This document shows positions 47,081 to 56,473 of a DNA stretch of 64,000 nt, one piece after another. The stretch is taken from contig CM042145.1 in NCBI GenBank assembly GCA_023376005.1, forward strand, positions 101,411,591-101,475,590. The letters run 5' to 3'. The stretch's first letter is position 1; the number at the start of each line of letters is the position of its first letter. The position numbers and the translations under genes were made by a program. The DNA comes from Doryteuthis pealeii (taxonomy: Eukaryota > Mollusca > Cephalopoda > Myopsida > Loliginidae). The notes beneath the pieces are model-generated. The model did not search any database, was not told the origin of the DNA, and saw nothing but the letters and a program-made list of their open reading frames with translations.

Positions 47081-47242
47081 CTTGGCAATATAATGTTGCT
47101 TTCCCTCTTCATAGTTCGTAGATAGGTCAGCAATGTGTGATGAATCTGAAATTGAATCCCCATTCTGTAAAATTAATTCATTGCCTGATTCATCATCGTT
47201 CAAACCGGCCACAGCCTCCTTGCCTACAGCAACAGTCGCCAT
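47081..47242 (-). CDS. First coding exon of an unidentified minus-strand gene
   Basis: 54 codons from an ATG in context AAAATGGCGAC. The protein starts MATVAVGKEAVAGLNDDESG, continues NELILQNGDSISDSSHIADL and ends STNYEEGKQHYIAK exactly at a consensus donor (CCAAG|GTAAGAG). The N-terminal 38 residues are acidic and low in hydrophobics, typical of a disordered leader. The last ~12 look helical. An in-frame upstream ATG at 47,299 would add MLPFYDSLLPACKKPGSVK, but the inner ATG has the better context and the upstream stretch looks like 5' UTR. Reading through the donor meets no conserved sequence. The phase 0 end is compatible with the 77-nt exon near 23.75/16.64 kb. Family unknown. Confidence 0.72.
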
Positions 47243-47330
47243 TTTGACACTGCCGGGTTTCTTACACGCTGGCAGTAAACTGTCGTAAAATGGCAACAAC
47301 TCAGTTTGGCTGGTTCTCTTTGTTTTTTAG
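47225..47330 (-). promoter_or_regulatory. Core promoter / start region with YY1/TISU-like element
   Basis: Around the start codon the minus strand reads GTCAAAATGGCGACTG, close to the TISU/YY1 consensus (SAASATGGCGGC), which combines promoter and start-codon functions in genes with short 5' UTRs. About 50 bp upstream an inverted sister motif (plus strand GTAAAATGGCAAC at 47,285) occurs. The patch is GC-richer than its surroundings. No TATA box is evident. Confidence 0.55.
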
Positions 47331-47689
47331 TATTAGTATCAATAATATTTTCAACTATAAGCACGCACAAGACGGCAGGACACTCGGGAGAAGCTCATAT
47401 AAAAACAAACTCCTCAGATTTACATTCAAAGAAAGTGTACATTTCAAAACATTCGGAAAGCGTTGTCAGAAGACGACACATACTTTAGTTCTTTCTATTG
47501 AAAAGAGAGTTCACTTGCAATGGGGAACCAAATCGCTTGTGTCTTTTTTTTTATGTATTTATTTTATTTATTTATTTTCATCGTCTGCAAGGAAATTAGG
47601 TGAATAATTAAAAGAAAAGTAGAAAAACGTTAGAATTTTTTTCCAAAAAGGAAAAAAATAAATAAATAAATGATGATAAATTTCGTTTT

Positions 47690-48430
47690 ACTCAATTTAC
47701 TTATATAATAAAAATCATATTAATTAAAAATTATTCATGGTAAAAGTAAAAGAAAAGGAAAAGCTTAACATTTTAAATTAGTTCATAATAGAAACGGGTA
47801 AAACTTAATAATTATTTTAATAATATTCAAGTTAAATTTAAAATTTTATTTCATTTTCTTCTTAACTGAAAAAAAAAGAAGTAAACTTCTTTTCTATAAA
47901 ATGAAATTGAATTTAAAATATAACTAAGTAATGTCTGTCAAAGGAAAAAACTGAAATCCATATCACTAAATTTCTGATCATGTTTGTATGAGGTAACTGT
48001 AACCCAGAAAAAAAGGCACATTATAGGGAGATATTGATTAGAGCAATGCTCTTGAAATGCTATTTGGTTTTATTAATTTAATAATAATTATCTTAATTAA
48101 AAGTTCTTCATGGTGAAAACTCAACATTTAAAATTAGTTCATAATGGAAAAAGGTAAAACTTATAAAAATTGTATTAATGATTTAAAGTTAAATTAAAAA
48201 ATTATTTTATTTTCCCCTCAACTGAAAAAATGAGAATTCCTTTTCAGAAAAAAAAAAAAAAAATAGATAAACAAATAAATAATTAAGTAATGTCTGTCGA
48301 GGGAAATAACTGTAATCTATATTACTAAAATTATCATTATGTTTGTATGGGTTAACTGTGACCCAACAAAAACAACACATTGTAGTAAGATTTTCATTAG
48401 AACAATGTTCTTAAAATGCTATATCTTAGA
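47690..48430. repeat. Two diverged tandem units of about 370 bp
   Basis: TTAGTTCATAATRGAAA, TAAGTAATGTCTGTC and GATTAGAACAATG-type words occur once in each unit (47,690-48,066 and 48,067-48,430) in the same order. About 80% identity by eye. No frame is open through either. Confidence 0.8.
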
Positions 48431-48442
48431 GTATAAAGTGCT

Positions 48443-48730
48443 TTATATATATTTACTAAACCTTCTACACAAGCAGGATGTGACACAAGGTCAATTTCTT
48501 AAGCGGAGTTTAACAGGTTTGAATTCAGAGGTTTCCTTCTTCTAGACTGGTTGTCTAACCAAGGTTAAAGAGCCCAGTCTGCCTTACTATTTACCCATAG
48601 CTGGAGGGAGAATAGTTGGATTGATACCTTTCCCAAGGGTATTAGCACTATGTGAAATACAAACAGACTCATCCAGGATTTGAACTTGTCTATTTCCTAC
48701 AATGGTAACCATTACACCATGTGCTTCCAA
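48443..48730 (-). mobile_element. SINE-B copy
   Basis: TATATATTTACTAAACCTTC to TTACACCATGTGCTTCC. A short deletion lies after GATTTGAACTTG. Confidence 0.87.
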
Positions 48731-48952
48731 ATTCATGATATAACAGAGATAATTATGAAATGCTAATTAGAATCCTTTACTCCTTTCTGAATTGAAGCAT
48801 CAATATCATCATGGACAACTGTTATAATGGGAATCCAATTAGTTGATAGGTCATCTAGTTAGATTTAAAACACCACAAAACAACTACCTAAGTGCTCAAT
48901 AGCAGAGGTTCCCAACCTCTGGGGCGAGGACTGGTATCAGTTTGGATCTTCC

Positions 48953-49476
48953 TGTTACATAATTATTGGATCCCTAATAACTTTTATAAGGTATTGTAGA
49001 AATCATAATGGCGATTAGTACAGCTGACGGCCTTGAGAGTGAGTGACAGCGTTTGACCTCACTCTGACCTTGCTTTCCGGGGATAAACCGTGAGAACCGG
49101 AACCCCCATAGAAAGCCCTCTTCCGGTTTAAGGAGTAAGCAACTCAGTTAGTCAGTTAGAAGTTAGAAGCTAGGCTAGCAAGATGTAAGGATCTGCGCAG
49201 ATTGTCTGGCTTGGGGATTTATAAATAAAGTAACATCAACATAAATTGAAGTCTTGTGTTTATTATCTAAAAACTAACAATAACACAGGGCTTCTGATAA
49301 GGAGTGATCCCCAACAGAAACCAAACCCAAAGTCCCCAAGAAAGTCAACACCAGACGCAAGATGATAGACGATCAGAATAGCAAGCCGGCCAGAAGAATA
49401 GACGACCAGAGTAAGAAGTAAGAAAGGTATATAACGTTATATAGATTTGGTACTGTGAAAACCCCAGTATATAACA
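48953..49476 (+). mobile_element. Solo LTR, family 1, with 4-bp target duplication
   Basis: TGTTACATAATTATTGGATC to AGTATATAACA, with TTCC at 48,949-48,952 and 49,477-49,480. A polyadenylation-like AAATAAAGTAAC occurs near 49,225. It lies in sequence that begins GAGGTTCCCAACCTCTGGGG (48,905), a hAT-type terminal sequence, and interrupts an LTR family 3 relative on its right. Confidence 0.72.
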
Positions 49477-49610
49477 TTCCTTCTTATGGGTTGGATCATT
49501 CGGAACTGAGTCACAAAGAAAGAATAAACTTATTTAAAATTGTATATATCTTATTTTCATTAGTCTTCCGGGTATTTTATTTTTTTTAAATTGCTCCTTC
49601 CACAAGTGCT

Positions 49611-49905
49611 TGTGGGGATTAGAATAAAATTTAAATAAAATTCAAATAAAAAAATAACAAACTCCCATGAGCCTTCACCAGAAGAACCCACCGAGCATAT
49701 GCAGGAAAAAGGATCTACTTCTGACCCCCAAGAGAATCTCTCGGCCATTCAAGTTTAGGCCTTAACTGGGGCAAGACTCCACTCCTGGGTAGGAAGAAAT
49801 TTCCTTGCCACATGGTGGCTCTGACTCGAGAATAAAACCTAAATCCAAAAATTACCTTTTGTCATTGTCTCTTCCTTTTTCTTTCCTTGAATTCCTTCCT
49901 TTTCA
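49611..49905 (+). mobile_element. LTR-like family 3, plus-oriented arm
   Basis: Starts TGTGGGGATTAGAATAAAAT. It contains GAAGAAATTTCCT and a polyadenylation-like GAGAATAAAACC, and ends in a CT-rich TCTCTTCCTTTTTC stretch. It is inversely repeated at 50,237-50,552 and again at 58,090-58,420. Confidence 0.6.
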
Positions 49906-50236
49906 GTGTGACCACCAAATAAAAAGAAAAGAATTAAAAGAAAACCTAGGAACACACACCAGGAATAACAAGGTACCTTTTAAACCTAAAACATTAAAAC
50001 TCACACGCTTCACTTGACCCAGTCATAGTTTTTTGGGTTTTTTTATACATCAGTAAATCCACAAATTAATCCTCACCATGATGACCCAAAAACAAATGTC
50101 ACTGGAGAGCTTGTTTGAAAAGGGAGAAAGAACCAATGATGTGATATATGGGGTAAGGTAGTTGTGGTTTTATGTGGGTTTAAAGTTGTTGGTGCATGTT
50201 TGCAGGTTTTCTTTTAAACCCTATTATATTTGGTTC

Positions 50237-50552
50237 TTCCTTCTTATGGGTTGTCTGGCTGGAAAGGAATTAAAGGAAAGGAAAAGAAGAGACAAAGACA
50301 AAAGGCATTTTTAGGTTTCAAACTTTTATTCTAGGTTCATAACTATTTCACGGAGAGGAAATTTCTTCCTGTCCCAGTCGTAGTGTCTGATCCCAGTCAA
50401 GGCCTGGGTTCGAATGACCAAGGGATCTCATTGATACCAGGAAGGGGATCCTTTTCTCGGCACATGCCCAGAGGGTTCTTCCTGTCTGAGGGCTTCTGGG
50501 ATATTGTTATTTTTTTATTTTATTTCATTCTAATTCTATTTTAATCCCCACA
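50237..50552 (-). mobile_element. LTR-like family 3, minus-oriented arm
   Basis: Minus-strand start TGTGGGGATTAAAATAG. The end is near CAACCCATAAGAAGGAAGAA. Together with 49,611-49,905 it forms a ~950-bp inverted structure whose ~330-bp interior contains a 27-codon ATG frame but no recognisable gene. Confidence 0.6.
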
Positions 50553-50651
50553 GATACCAGAAGGATTGCAAAGTGGCAACAAAAAGAAAGCTGCATTTAA
50601 AAGAAAATACCAAGAGTCCCCCTTAGATTAAGGACTGTGACATTATAAGTA

Positions 50652-50900
50652 AGTAAAGTCGTCGGGGCGGCCTAATATTGGTATCAGCCATGCAGTGAGG
50701 GAGTCTATCCCCTTTTCACTAGCGCTAGACCAAGGAGATTATTTTGGCGTCTGAGGTGGAGCGCCACACCTACCATCAGCTCCTTACTTTACCGCACAGA
50801 TCCCTGTGCTACTCATACGCTGAGTTGGCGAGGGCTGGTATCGAACTAGAAACCTTGTGGTTTCTAGCCGAACGCTCTACCGACTGAGCTAACCCGGCCC
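50652..50900 (-). mobile_element. SINE-A copy, near-consensus, same subfamily as 28,643
   Basis: 3' end on the left AAAGTCGTCGGGGCGGCC. Head CTACCGACTGAGCTAACCCG. Both Pol III boxes are intact, so this is one of the youngest SINE copies in the window. Confidence 0.93.
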
Positions 50901-51287
50901 TCAGATTTGAACTCTTGTCATGCTATTACATTCACTTTCAGACTAATACCCTTGGGAAAGGTATGAACCCCTCCCCCCCCTCAGCTATGGGTTAAATAGT
51001 ACCACTACTGTTCTTCTACAATGATGGCTTTGGCATTAAATTACCAACGAAGGTTGATATGCCATTAAAACAAAGAAACAAAACCTTTAATTATGGTTAC
51101 ATTGCAACAGGTAATTCACACCTGCTCTGGGATATTTATGAAATAAGATATGAGCTCAAAAAATGAATGTTTTGTGTCATTAATTGAAAACAAGGTAACA
51201 ACATGGGACATTCCAGTATCAAGCCAGGAAGGGTCTCAGATCTAGAAGAAACCATCTTAGAACCAGCCAAGATTCAAGATAGAAGAT

Positions 51288-51888
51288 TTGGTTTGGTTTG
51301 GTTTGGTTTTACGGCATATCAACCTCAGTGGGTCATTTAATGCCGATAAAGTTTTTGAAATAAATCAATTCTTAATGGATAATACACATTTTTTATAAAT
51401 ACATATTTCTATTTAACCCATAGATTGGACCCTAACAGGTACTACCACCCCCGGTCAGAGTGGACCAGGGAGCAATGGTGATGAAGGGGTACTCCACATT
51501 CCCCAAACCTCCAAAACTGGAACCTCACCATCAGATAGAGTTTAACGTCATTCCCAGGACATGTAGACCCTCAGTCACCGCCTTCTAGCACCCATATGAT
51601 AAAAAGGGGTTGGGGCTTGCCATAAGGGCAATAGGGTTGGGAAAATCATGTAGGTGCTAGGGCTTGACATGACCAGCCGATTGATCTGAGGGGGCCTCTC
51701 CGACCGCCCATCTAGCCCAAGATAGGCCAAAGTGGAGTATTGCAAGTCATGAACTGTTCATCCACCTGGGTTCTATCTTTAAGCATCACGGGTCGCCACC
51801 CACGGCCAACAGGTGACCCCATTGGGGGAGTCTTACCCCTCTGCAGAGGTGCAGTCGGTGCATTCTAATGCCCCAGCCGACAGGGCGG
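51288..51888 (-). mobile_element. 600-bp retroposon with 14-bp target duplication
   Basis: TCAAGATAGAAGAT flanks the element at 51,274-51,287 and 51,889-51,902. The 3' tail on the left is (TTTGG)n, then TTTTACGGCATATCAACC and GGGTCATTTAATGCCG. The 5' end on the right reads, on the minus strand, CCGCCCTGTCGGCTGGGGCA. No reading frame. Long flanking duplication plus microsatellite tail indicate LINE-type target-primed insertion. Confidence 0.92.
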
Positions 51889-52510
51889 TCAAGATAGAAG
51901 ATGACAGAGAATCAACAGATAGCAGCGACTCTGAGACGATAGAAGATGAATATACGCCCACAGGTTGTATACTCACCACAATCAACAATATATGAAGATA
52001 TAAGATACACCTATACTCTATTGGTATATTATACAAGATGGCTATAATGAATTTTTGCTTTGTTTTAATAAAACAAAACAAAAAAAAATTATTCTCTGTA
52101 GCCTGGAGAAAGGGAAGGGGGCGAATCTACAGAGGGTTAGGGGATGTGAGGGGGATGTCTGACTGATGGATTTTTTAGTAATAAAACTATTACATGCTGT
52201 AAGCTCTTCTACTCTCCTTAACTGACATATAGAGGGGAAGAAGAGCGTCATGTATACTGTTAGACAGGGATTGGTCAGTTGTTGACTTTATTGCTAATTA
52301 CGCCTAATTAAAACCAATTAAACTGATTTTTTTTAAACAATGAGTAGTCCTAAAACCAAGGAATATCTAAGTATAAATATTGTTTCCATAACATAAATAG
52401 AAAAAAATCCTTTAGAGATTGAAAGCTCAAAATCTTAGCTTTAGTATAATAATAGATAAGGTACGGCTATACTCTATTGGTATATTATACAAGATGACTA
52501 TACAAAAAAA

Positions 52511-52782
52511 CTACTTCACCAGATGGAGACCAAGTACTTTGCATTAAAAGACAAATGGAATTTTTTAAAGAAAAAAATCCTGAAAATGAAGGACAGAAGC
52601 AATTATTGAGGGCCACCACTTCAACCAACGTGTTTGCACTGAAAGCACAAAAGGTAATCCCAAAAGTAAGGTCTCCAAAGAACTGTGGATGCAGGGAAAC
52701 TATTCCTATAGCTATTGGCAAAATTATTGTGTTTGTTGTGCATACACCTACTCCTGCACGTGCCTCACTCATCTTGGCTTGA
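52511..52782 (+). pseudogene. Tc1/IS630-type transposase N-terminal remnant
   Basis: Open frame reading TSPDGDQVLCIKRQMEFFKE, KNPENEGQKQLLRATTSTNV, then IPKVRSPKNCGCRETIPI and HTPTPARASLILA before a stop. The order (FFxxxNPxN, LLxxTTxTNV, SPKxxGRxETIP, VVHT) resembles the helix-turn-helix region and linker of IS630/Tc1-like transposases. The catalytic DDE domain is absent. A minus-strand frame of 131 codons overlaps the same bases and is a shadow. Assignment is from remembered family patterns, not a search. Confidence 0.5.
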
Positions 52783-52794
52783 TGGAGCTCCCGA

Positions 52795-53085
52795 TTGATG
52801 CTACTATCAAATGTGATGTTCGTGTAGTTATTTGGTTTTAGAATGCAAAAGGCATTAAACCAATTGAAATTCATTGCCAATTACAGATGTGTATGACGAG
52901 TTGTGTATGGATATCAAAAACGTTCACAAGTGGTGTAGGGAGTTTGCAATGATGACAAGGTTCAATGCTTCTTCAATGATATGGTAGTGAGCTGGTATGA
53001 TATGGGCCCTCAAAAACTGCCACAGTGCCTTCAAAAAGGCTTTGACTGAAATGGCAATTATGTAGAAAAATAGATACATGTTGAA
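52795..53085 (+). pseudogene. Mariner transposase remnant with internal deletion
   Basis: 52,845-52,890 reads NAKGIKPIEIHCQL. After a frame change it reads VYDELCMDIKNVHKWCREF, the mariner N-terminal helix-turn-helix pattern (xEIHxQLxxVYxxxxMxxxxVxxWCxxF). 52,992-53,082 then reads WYDMGPQKLPQCLQKGFD, stop, NGNYVEK, stop. This matches the extreme C-terminus of mariner transposases (PKCLxxxGxYVEK). The central ~250 residues with the catalytic DD(D/E) are missing, so the element is dead. Confidence 0.78.
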
Positions 53086-53189
53086 ACTTTAAAATGATGT
53101 AAAGGTCATTGACAATAAAAAATAAAAGTTTCTGTGATTTCTAAATATTTTGGAGACCTTACCTCTGGGATTACCCTCGTAACATTCTT

Positions 53190-53335
53190 GTAGAGATCCA
53201 TGTTGAGTGATCAGTATCCAGCTGTGTTGTAAACTGAGTCTGTTCACTCAACACGAATTTCTACATGACGATGCCAGATTTGGTAAGTGGCTTAAATAGC
53301 AGGTTGGGCTATTCCACTTGTGTATCTGGGCGGTG
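53190..53335 (+). repeat. Interspersed repeat, direct partner at 54,893-55,012
   Basis: GTTGAGTGATCAGTATCCAG and AAATAGCAGGTTGGGCTATT recur at the second site with small gaps. Function unknown. Confidence 0.75.
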
Positions 53336-53715
53336 TTCTTATGTATGGCAGTGAACTGTAGTTGACTAATCAGCTACTATGATACATTGGTGGACCATAA
53401 TTGTCAGAATCGGGGGGATGACTATCGACTACTATGCTTGCTTGTAAAAGGTATTATTGGCTATTTTTATAGTAATCAACTACCCCTGCCTGACCTTTAT
53501 TTCAGACTTTTGGTCTTTATTTCCATTGGTTGAAAAATGTAGTTTTTGGATCACATGGCTTGATTAGAACTACATCTTGTTGGAATTATAGAGACAAGAT
53601 AAGACAAGGATAAAGATTACAGGTAATGAACACAACAAGGCTTATAAACAAAACAATATGTTTATCAAACAAGAGAACATTAACATACGAAATACAATAT
53701 ATAAGGTTGAGGTAC

Positions 53716-53996
53716 TGTTGTAAAGGGAAGTAACCCTCACGTATGCAAATGAGATACGTATAAAAGAGCAACAGACGATTAGCTCAGAATGATGCGAGTT
53801 TATCTCCAACCACGAACGTTGTTTCGTATTCTCAGATTGCAAACACATGCGACAATTTTCAAGATAAGTAATCTTACCAAGAGACTTTTTTACCTTGCCG
53901 GCCGGAAGCCGTTTTATTTTGTTACTTGTATTATTTCTAATAAATTATTATTACAACCACTCAATCTTCTCGTTTATGTATTTCCAATACATAACA
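53716..53996 (+). mobile_element. Solo LTR with 5-bp target duplication
   Basis: Begins TGTTGTAAAGGGAAGTAACC and ends CCAATACATAACA. GGTAC flanks it at 53,711-53,715 and 53,997-54,001. It contains a canonical TATAAAA at 53,759-53,765 and AATAAA at 53,939-53,944, the expected U3-R-U5 order. The reading frames over it are incidental. This is the cleanest solo LTR in the window. Confidence 0.9.
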
Positions 53997-53999
53997 GGT

Positions 54000-54050
54000 A
54001 CAAAATGTATGCAGGTTTACAAAGTGTATGCAGGTTTACAAAATGTATTG
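54000..54050. repeat. Short tandem repeat, 19-bp unit
   Basis: ACAAAATGTATGCAGGTTT repeated about 2.6 times, directly after the solo LTR. Confidence 0.85.
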
Positions 54051-54892
54051 TATAATGATGTAATGGTGTGTAATGGTGGTTTGTAAATTATTGCCTTTGC
54101 TAAACTTATCTGTCTCTTGTATTGACTTTTACAAATCTACGGCCCCATGCTGTTCCATTGACTCCATCTTCCCGATATCTGCTGTATAAAAACATGTTGT
54201 GCTTGACCAGAGTCCCAGCTAAAAGAGGATGATAGCAGTTTCCAACTATAAAAATTGGCGGTCTAAACTGAGCCTCGTAACGTGTGCTCTGATTGGTCGC
54301 CGACAAAGGCCCTTAGCCAATCGCATGAGTTTTCTCATCAGTTTATGGCTAAGACATTAGGGCTCTGTTGCTATAGACAAAGGGAGATAATTAGAATTGT
54401 TTTTGGCTTATTATGTTCATTATTTGCATAAGGTGGAAAATAGATAATATTATTTTCCACAGTCTGCAAGGGTGTTGATTTTCACTGGTGTCTTCATGTC
54501 AGGGATTACCATTCTATTTTTTAGATTTGACACAAGTTATTATTTTTCTGAGAGATATTTCTGGGTATCCCAACATCTGTAACCAAAAATAATCGGTCCT
54601 AGGAGAGTGAGGACTTGACTTAAATATCTTCCCCATCATCAGCCATTTCAATATCAATAAAGATTCATGGGTGACATGGGAAGATGTAAGTAATAATTTG
54701 AAATCATATGACTTTAATTTTAGTCAGAGTTCAGTAAAGAATATATTGCACTGAAAGTGTCCAGTGCATTTGAAAACATTAAATTTTGCTAAAGAAACAT
54801 CTGAACTGAGATAAAGCATTTTTGAATAAAGTTTTATGGTCTGATAAGATAAAACTAGAACATTTCAGTCTAATGGAATGCTTGATGGTAGG
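54051..54892. other. Interval with a possible transposase-derived frame and an empty insertion site
   Basis: 54,640-54,750 reads INKDSWVTWEDVSNNLKSYD then FNFSQSSVKNIL before a stop, resembling a transposase HTH but unproven. 54,816-54,834 (AAAGCATTTTTGAATAAAG) is the unoccupied counterpart of the MITE insertion at 56,184. Confidence 0.45.
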
Positions 54893-55012
54893 TGTAGACA
54901 TTTGTGTTGAGTGACCAGTATTCAGCTGTGCTGCAAGTTGAATTTGTTTCTAAGAATCCAGATTTGGTTGGTGATTTAAATAGCAGGTTGGGCTATTCTA
55001 CTATGTAGCATA
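54893..55012 (+). repeat. Interspersed repeat, direct partner of 53,190-53,335
   Basis: GTTGAGTGACCAGTATTCAG through AAATAGCAGGTTGGGCTATT. 55,013-55,680 shows nothing further that I can name. Confidence 0.75.
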
Positions 55013-55761
55013 GCCAAGTCCATTCCCAGGATTCTCATTGGCTGGTGGTTATAGTGTGGATATTTGTATCCATATATACCAAACACTTGATTGTGTTCTG
55101 GTAGTTTGTACAGAGCTTGTATTCGGTTACCCCTGTCATTTTTTTTCTTGTCTGGTGGCTGGACACTAGTCACAGCCTTCCTGTGAAGGTGAGTATGATG
55201 TTGATTCTACAGTAGGGAAAATATTTTGGTTGAGTTTCCATTCTCTAAGGACCAATATTAGCTTTAGTATATCCATGATATACTAACACTGAACACAATA
55301 GAAGAAAAAACAAGAAAAAATATAAGAACATTTAACCTTTTAATATACATGAAATACATACACATGTTCCATAAACAAGCAGTATGTGGAAGGAGTACAA
55401 AATAGGAAAAGGCTTACTTGATGAGTATAAGTAAAAGATGACCATGTGGTTTTACTATGCCCTGGCAAGGTCAGAGACAATGTCTCTAATGTTCAAAGAC
55501 CAGAGGCAAAAAAATGTCAAGAATGAGTTTTTGAAACTGTCATCTGACCCACTACATGCAAATAATCTGAGGGAGATAATTATTTATTGTATCCCTACAA
55601 GTCATTAAATCAAGCCTTATATATGGTGGAAAAATAATTAAAGATATTTACTGAAGAACATTATCTAGACGAATATGCATAGGAGAGAGGTTTGATTATC
55701 ATATGGAGTTGCCTTAGGGCAAAAGATGTTGGTCAGCTTGTACTGATAAAAAATAAGAAAA

Positions 55762-55950
55762 CTACTATCTGAATACCCAATATGCACTACATGCCAAGAG
55801 AGATTTACAGTAAAACATATACTGCTAAAGTGTGTAGACTTTGATCTAGTACGAACAAAATACTACCAAGCAAGTAATTTGAAAAAACTTTTCACAAAAT
55901 TTAGACCATCCAGGATTTTACATTTCCTAAAAGAAGTGAGATTGTACTAA
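55762..55950 (+). pseudogene. LINE ORF C-terminus with CCHC motif and natural stop
   Basis: 62 sense codons: LLSEYPICTTCQERFTVKHI, LLKCVDFDLVRTKYYQASNL, KKLFTKFRPSRILHFLKEVR, LY, stop. The C-x2-C-x7-H-x4-C arrangement is intact. Upstream frames to about 55,680 are broken. About 90 bp after the stop comes the terminal tail GGCATTAAATGACCCACTGA then GGTTGATATGCCGTAAAAT (56,046-56,077). This is the segment shared with the 5S-SINE and the 600-bp retroposon. It is the best view in the window of the presumed mobilising LINE. Confidence 0.88.
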
Positions 55951-56191
55951 AAAATGAGTAATTGAACAATAGTTAAAATTATACATATATACATTTGTTT
56001 TTCTACCAAACTATTGCTACGAATCCAAAATTTAGTTGGCATTAAATGACCCACTGAGGTTGATATGCCGTAAAATAAGACAAACCAAAAATATGAATAT
56101 TCTTAAAGGTAATATATGGGATTGAAAGAACGCAATGCAGTTGAAAATGTGATTTTGCTAAAGAACATCTGAAGAGAGATAAAGCATTTTT

Positions 56192-56465
56192 GGACCATAT
56201 GACCTTTAGGCACCCCTTTTGCGATCTCATTTCATAAGGACATTTTTTTTCATTTACACTGTCAAAATCCGGTTGTTTGTTAACAGACGATTTTTAGAGT
56301 TTTTTTTTAATTATAAAACTAACTCCTAACCCTAACCCCTAACCCTAACCTAACCTTAACTCCTAACCCTAACCTCTAACAAACTACCGGATTTTGACAG
56401 TTAAATGAAAAAAATGTCCTTATGAAACGAGATCACCAAAGGGGTGCCTAAAGGTCATATGGTCC
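56192..56465. mobile_element. MITE with about 75-bp inverted ends and telomere-like core
   Basis: 274 bp. Ends GGACCATATGACCTTTAGGC and its reverse complement. Arms extend through CACCCCTTT, ATAAGGACATTTTTTT and ACTGTCAAAATCCGG. GCATTTTT flanks it at 56,184-56,191 and 56,466-56,473, an 8-bp target duplication compatible with hAT- or P-like transposition. The core at 56,319-56,380 is degenerate CCCTAA telomere repeat. A related locus at 54.8 kb lacks the insert. Confidence 0.93.
56319..56380. repeat. Interstitial telomere-like (CCCTAA)n tract inside the MITE
   Basis: Units CTAACCCTAACCCCTAACCC then TAACCTAACCTTAACTCC and further variants: TTAGGG-type repeats with frequent single-base changes. 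Confidence 0.9.
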
Positions 56466-56473
56466 GCATTTTT

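Noticed and set aside
50078..50161. Short ATG frame (MMTQKQMSLESLFEKGERTN..) ending near a GGTAAGG donor-like site
   Set aside because: It lies between two inverted LTR-like copies, is only 27 codons long, and the upstream CAG is not needed for it. It is more likely retroelement leader or chance.
52485..52880. 131-codon minus-strand ORF
   Set aside because: It is the complement of the transposase-like plus-strand frame, whose order of motifs makes better sense.
56319..56380. A true telomere or chromosome end
   Set aside because: The tract is ~60 bp, degenerate, and symmetrically bracketed by transposon inverted ends and an 8-bp target duplication.
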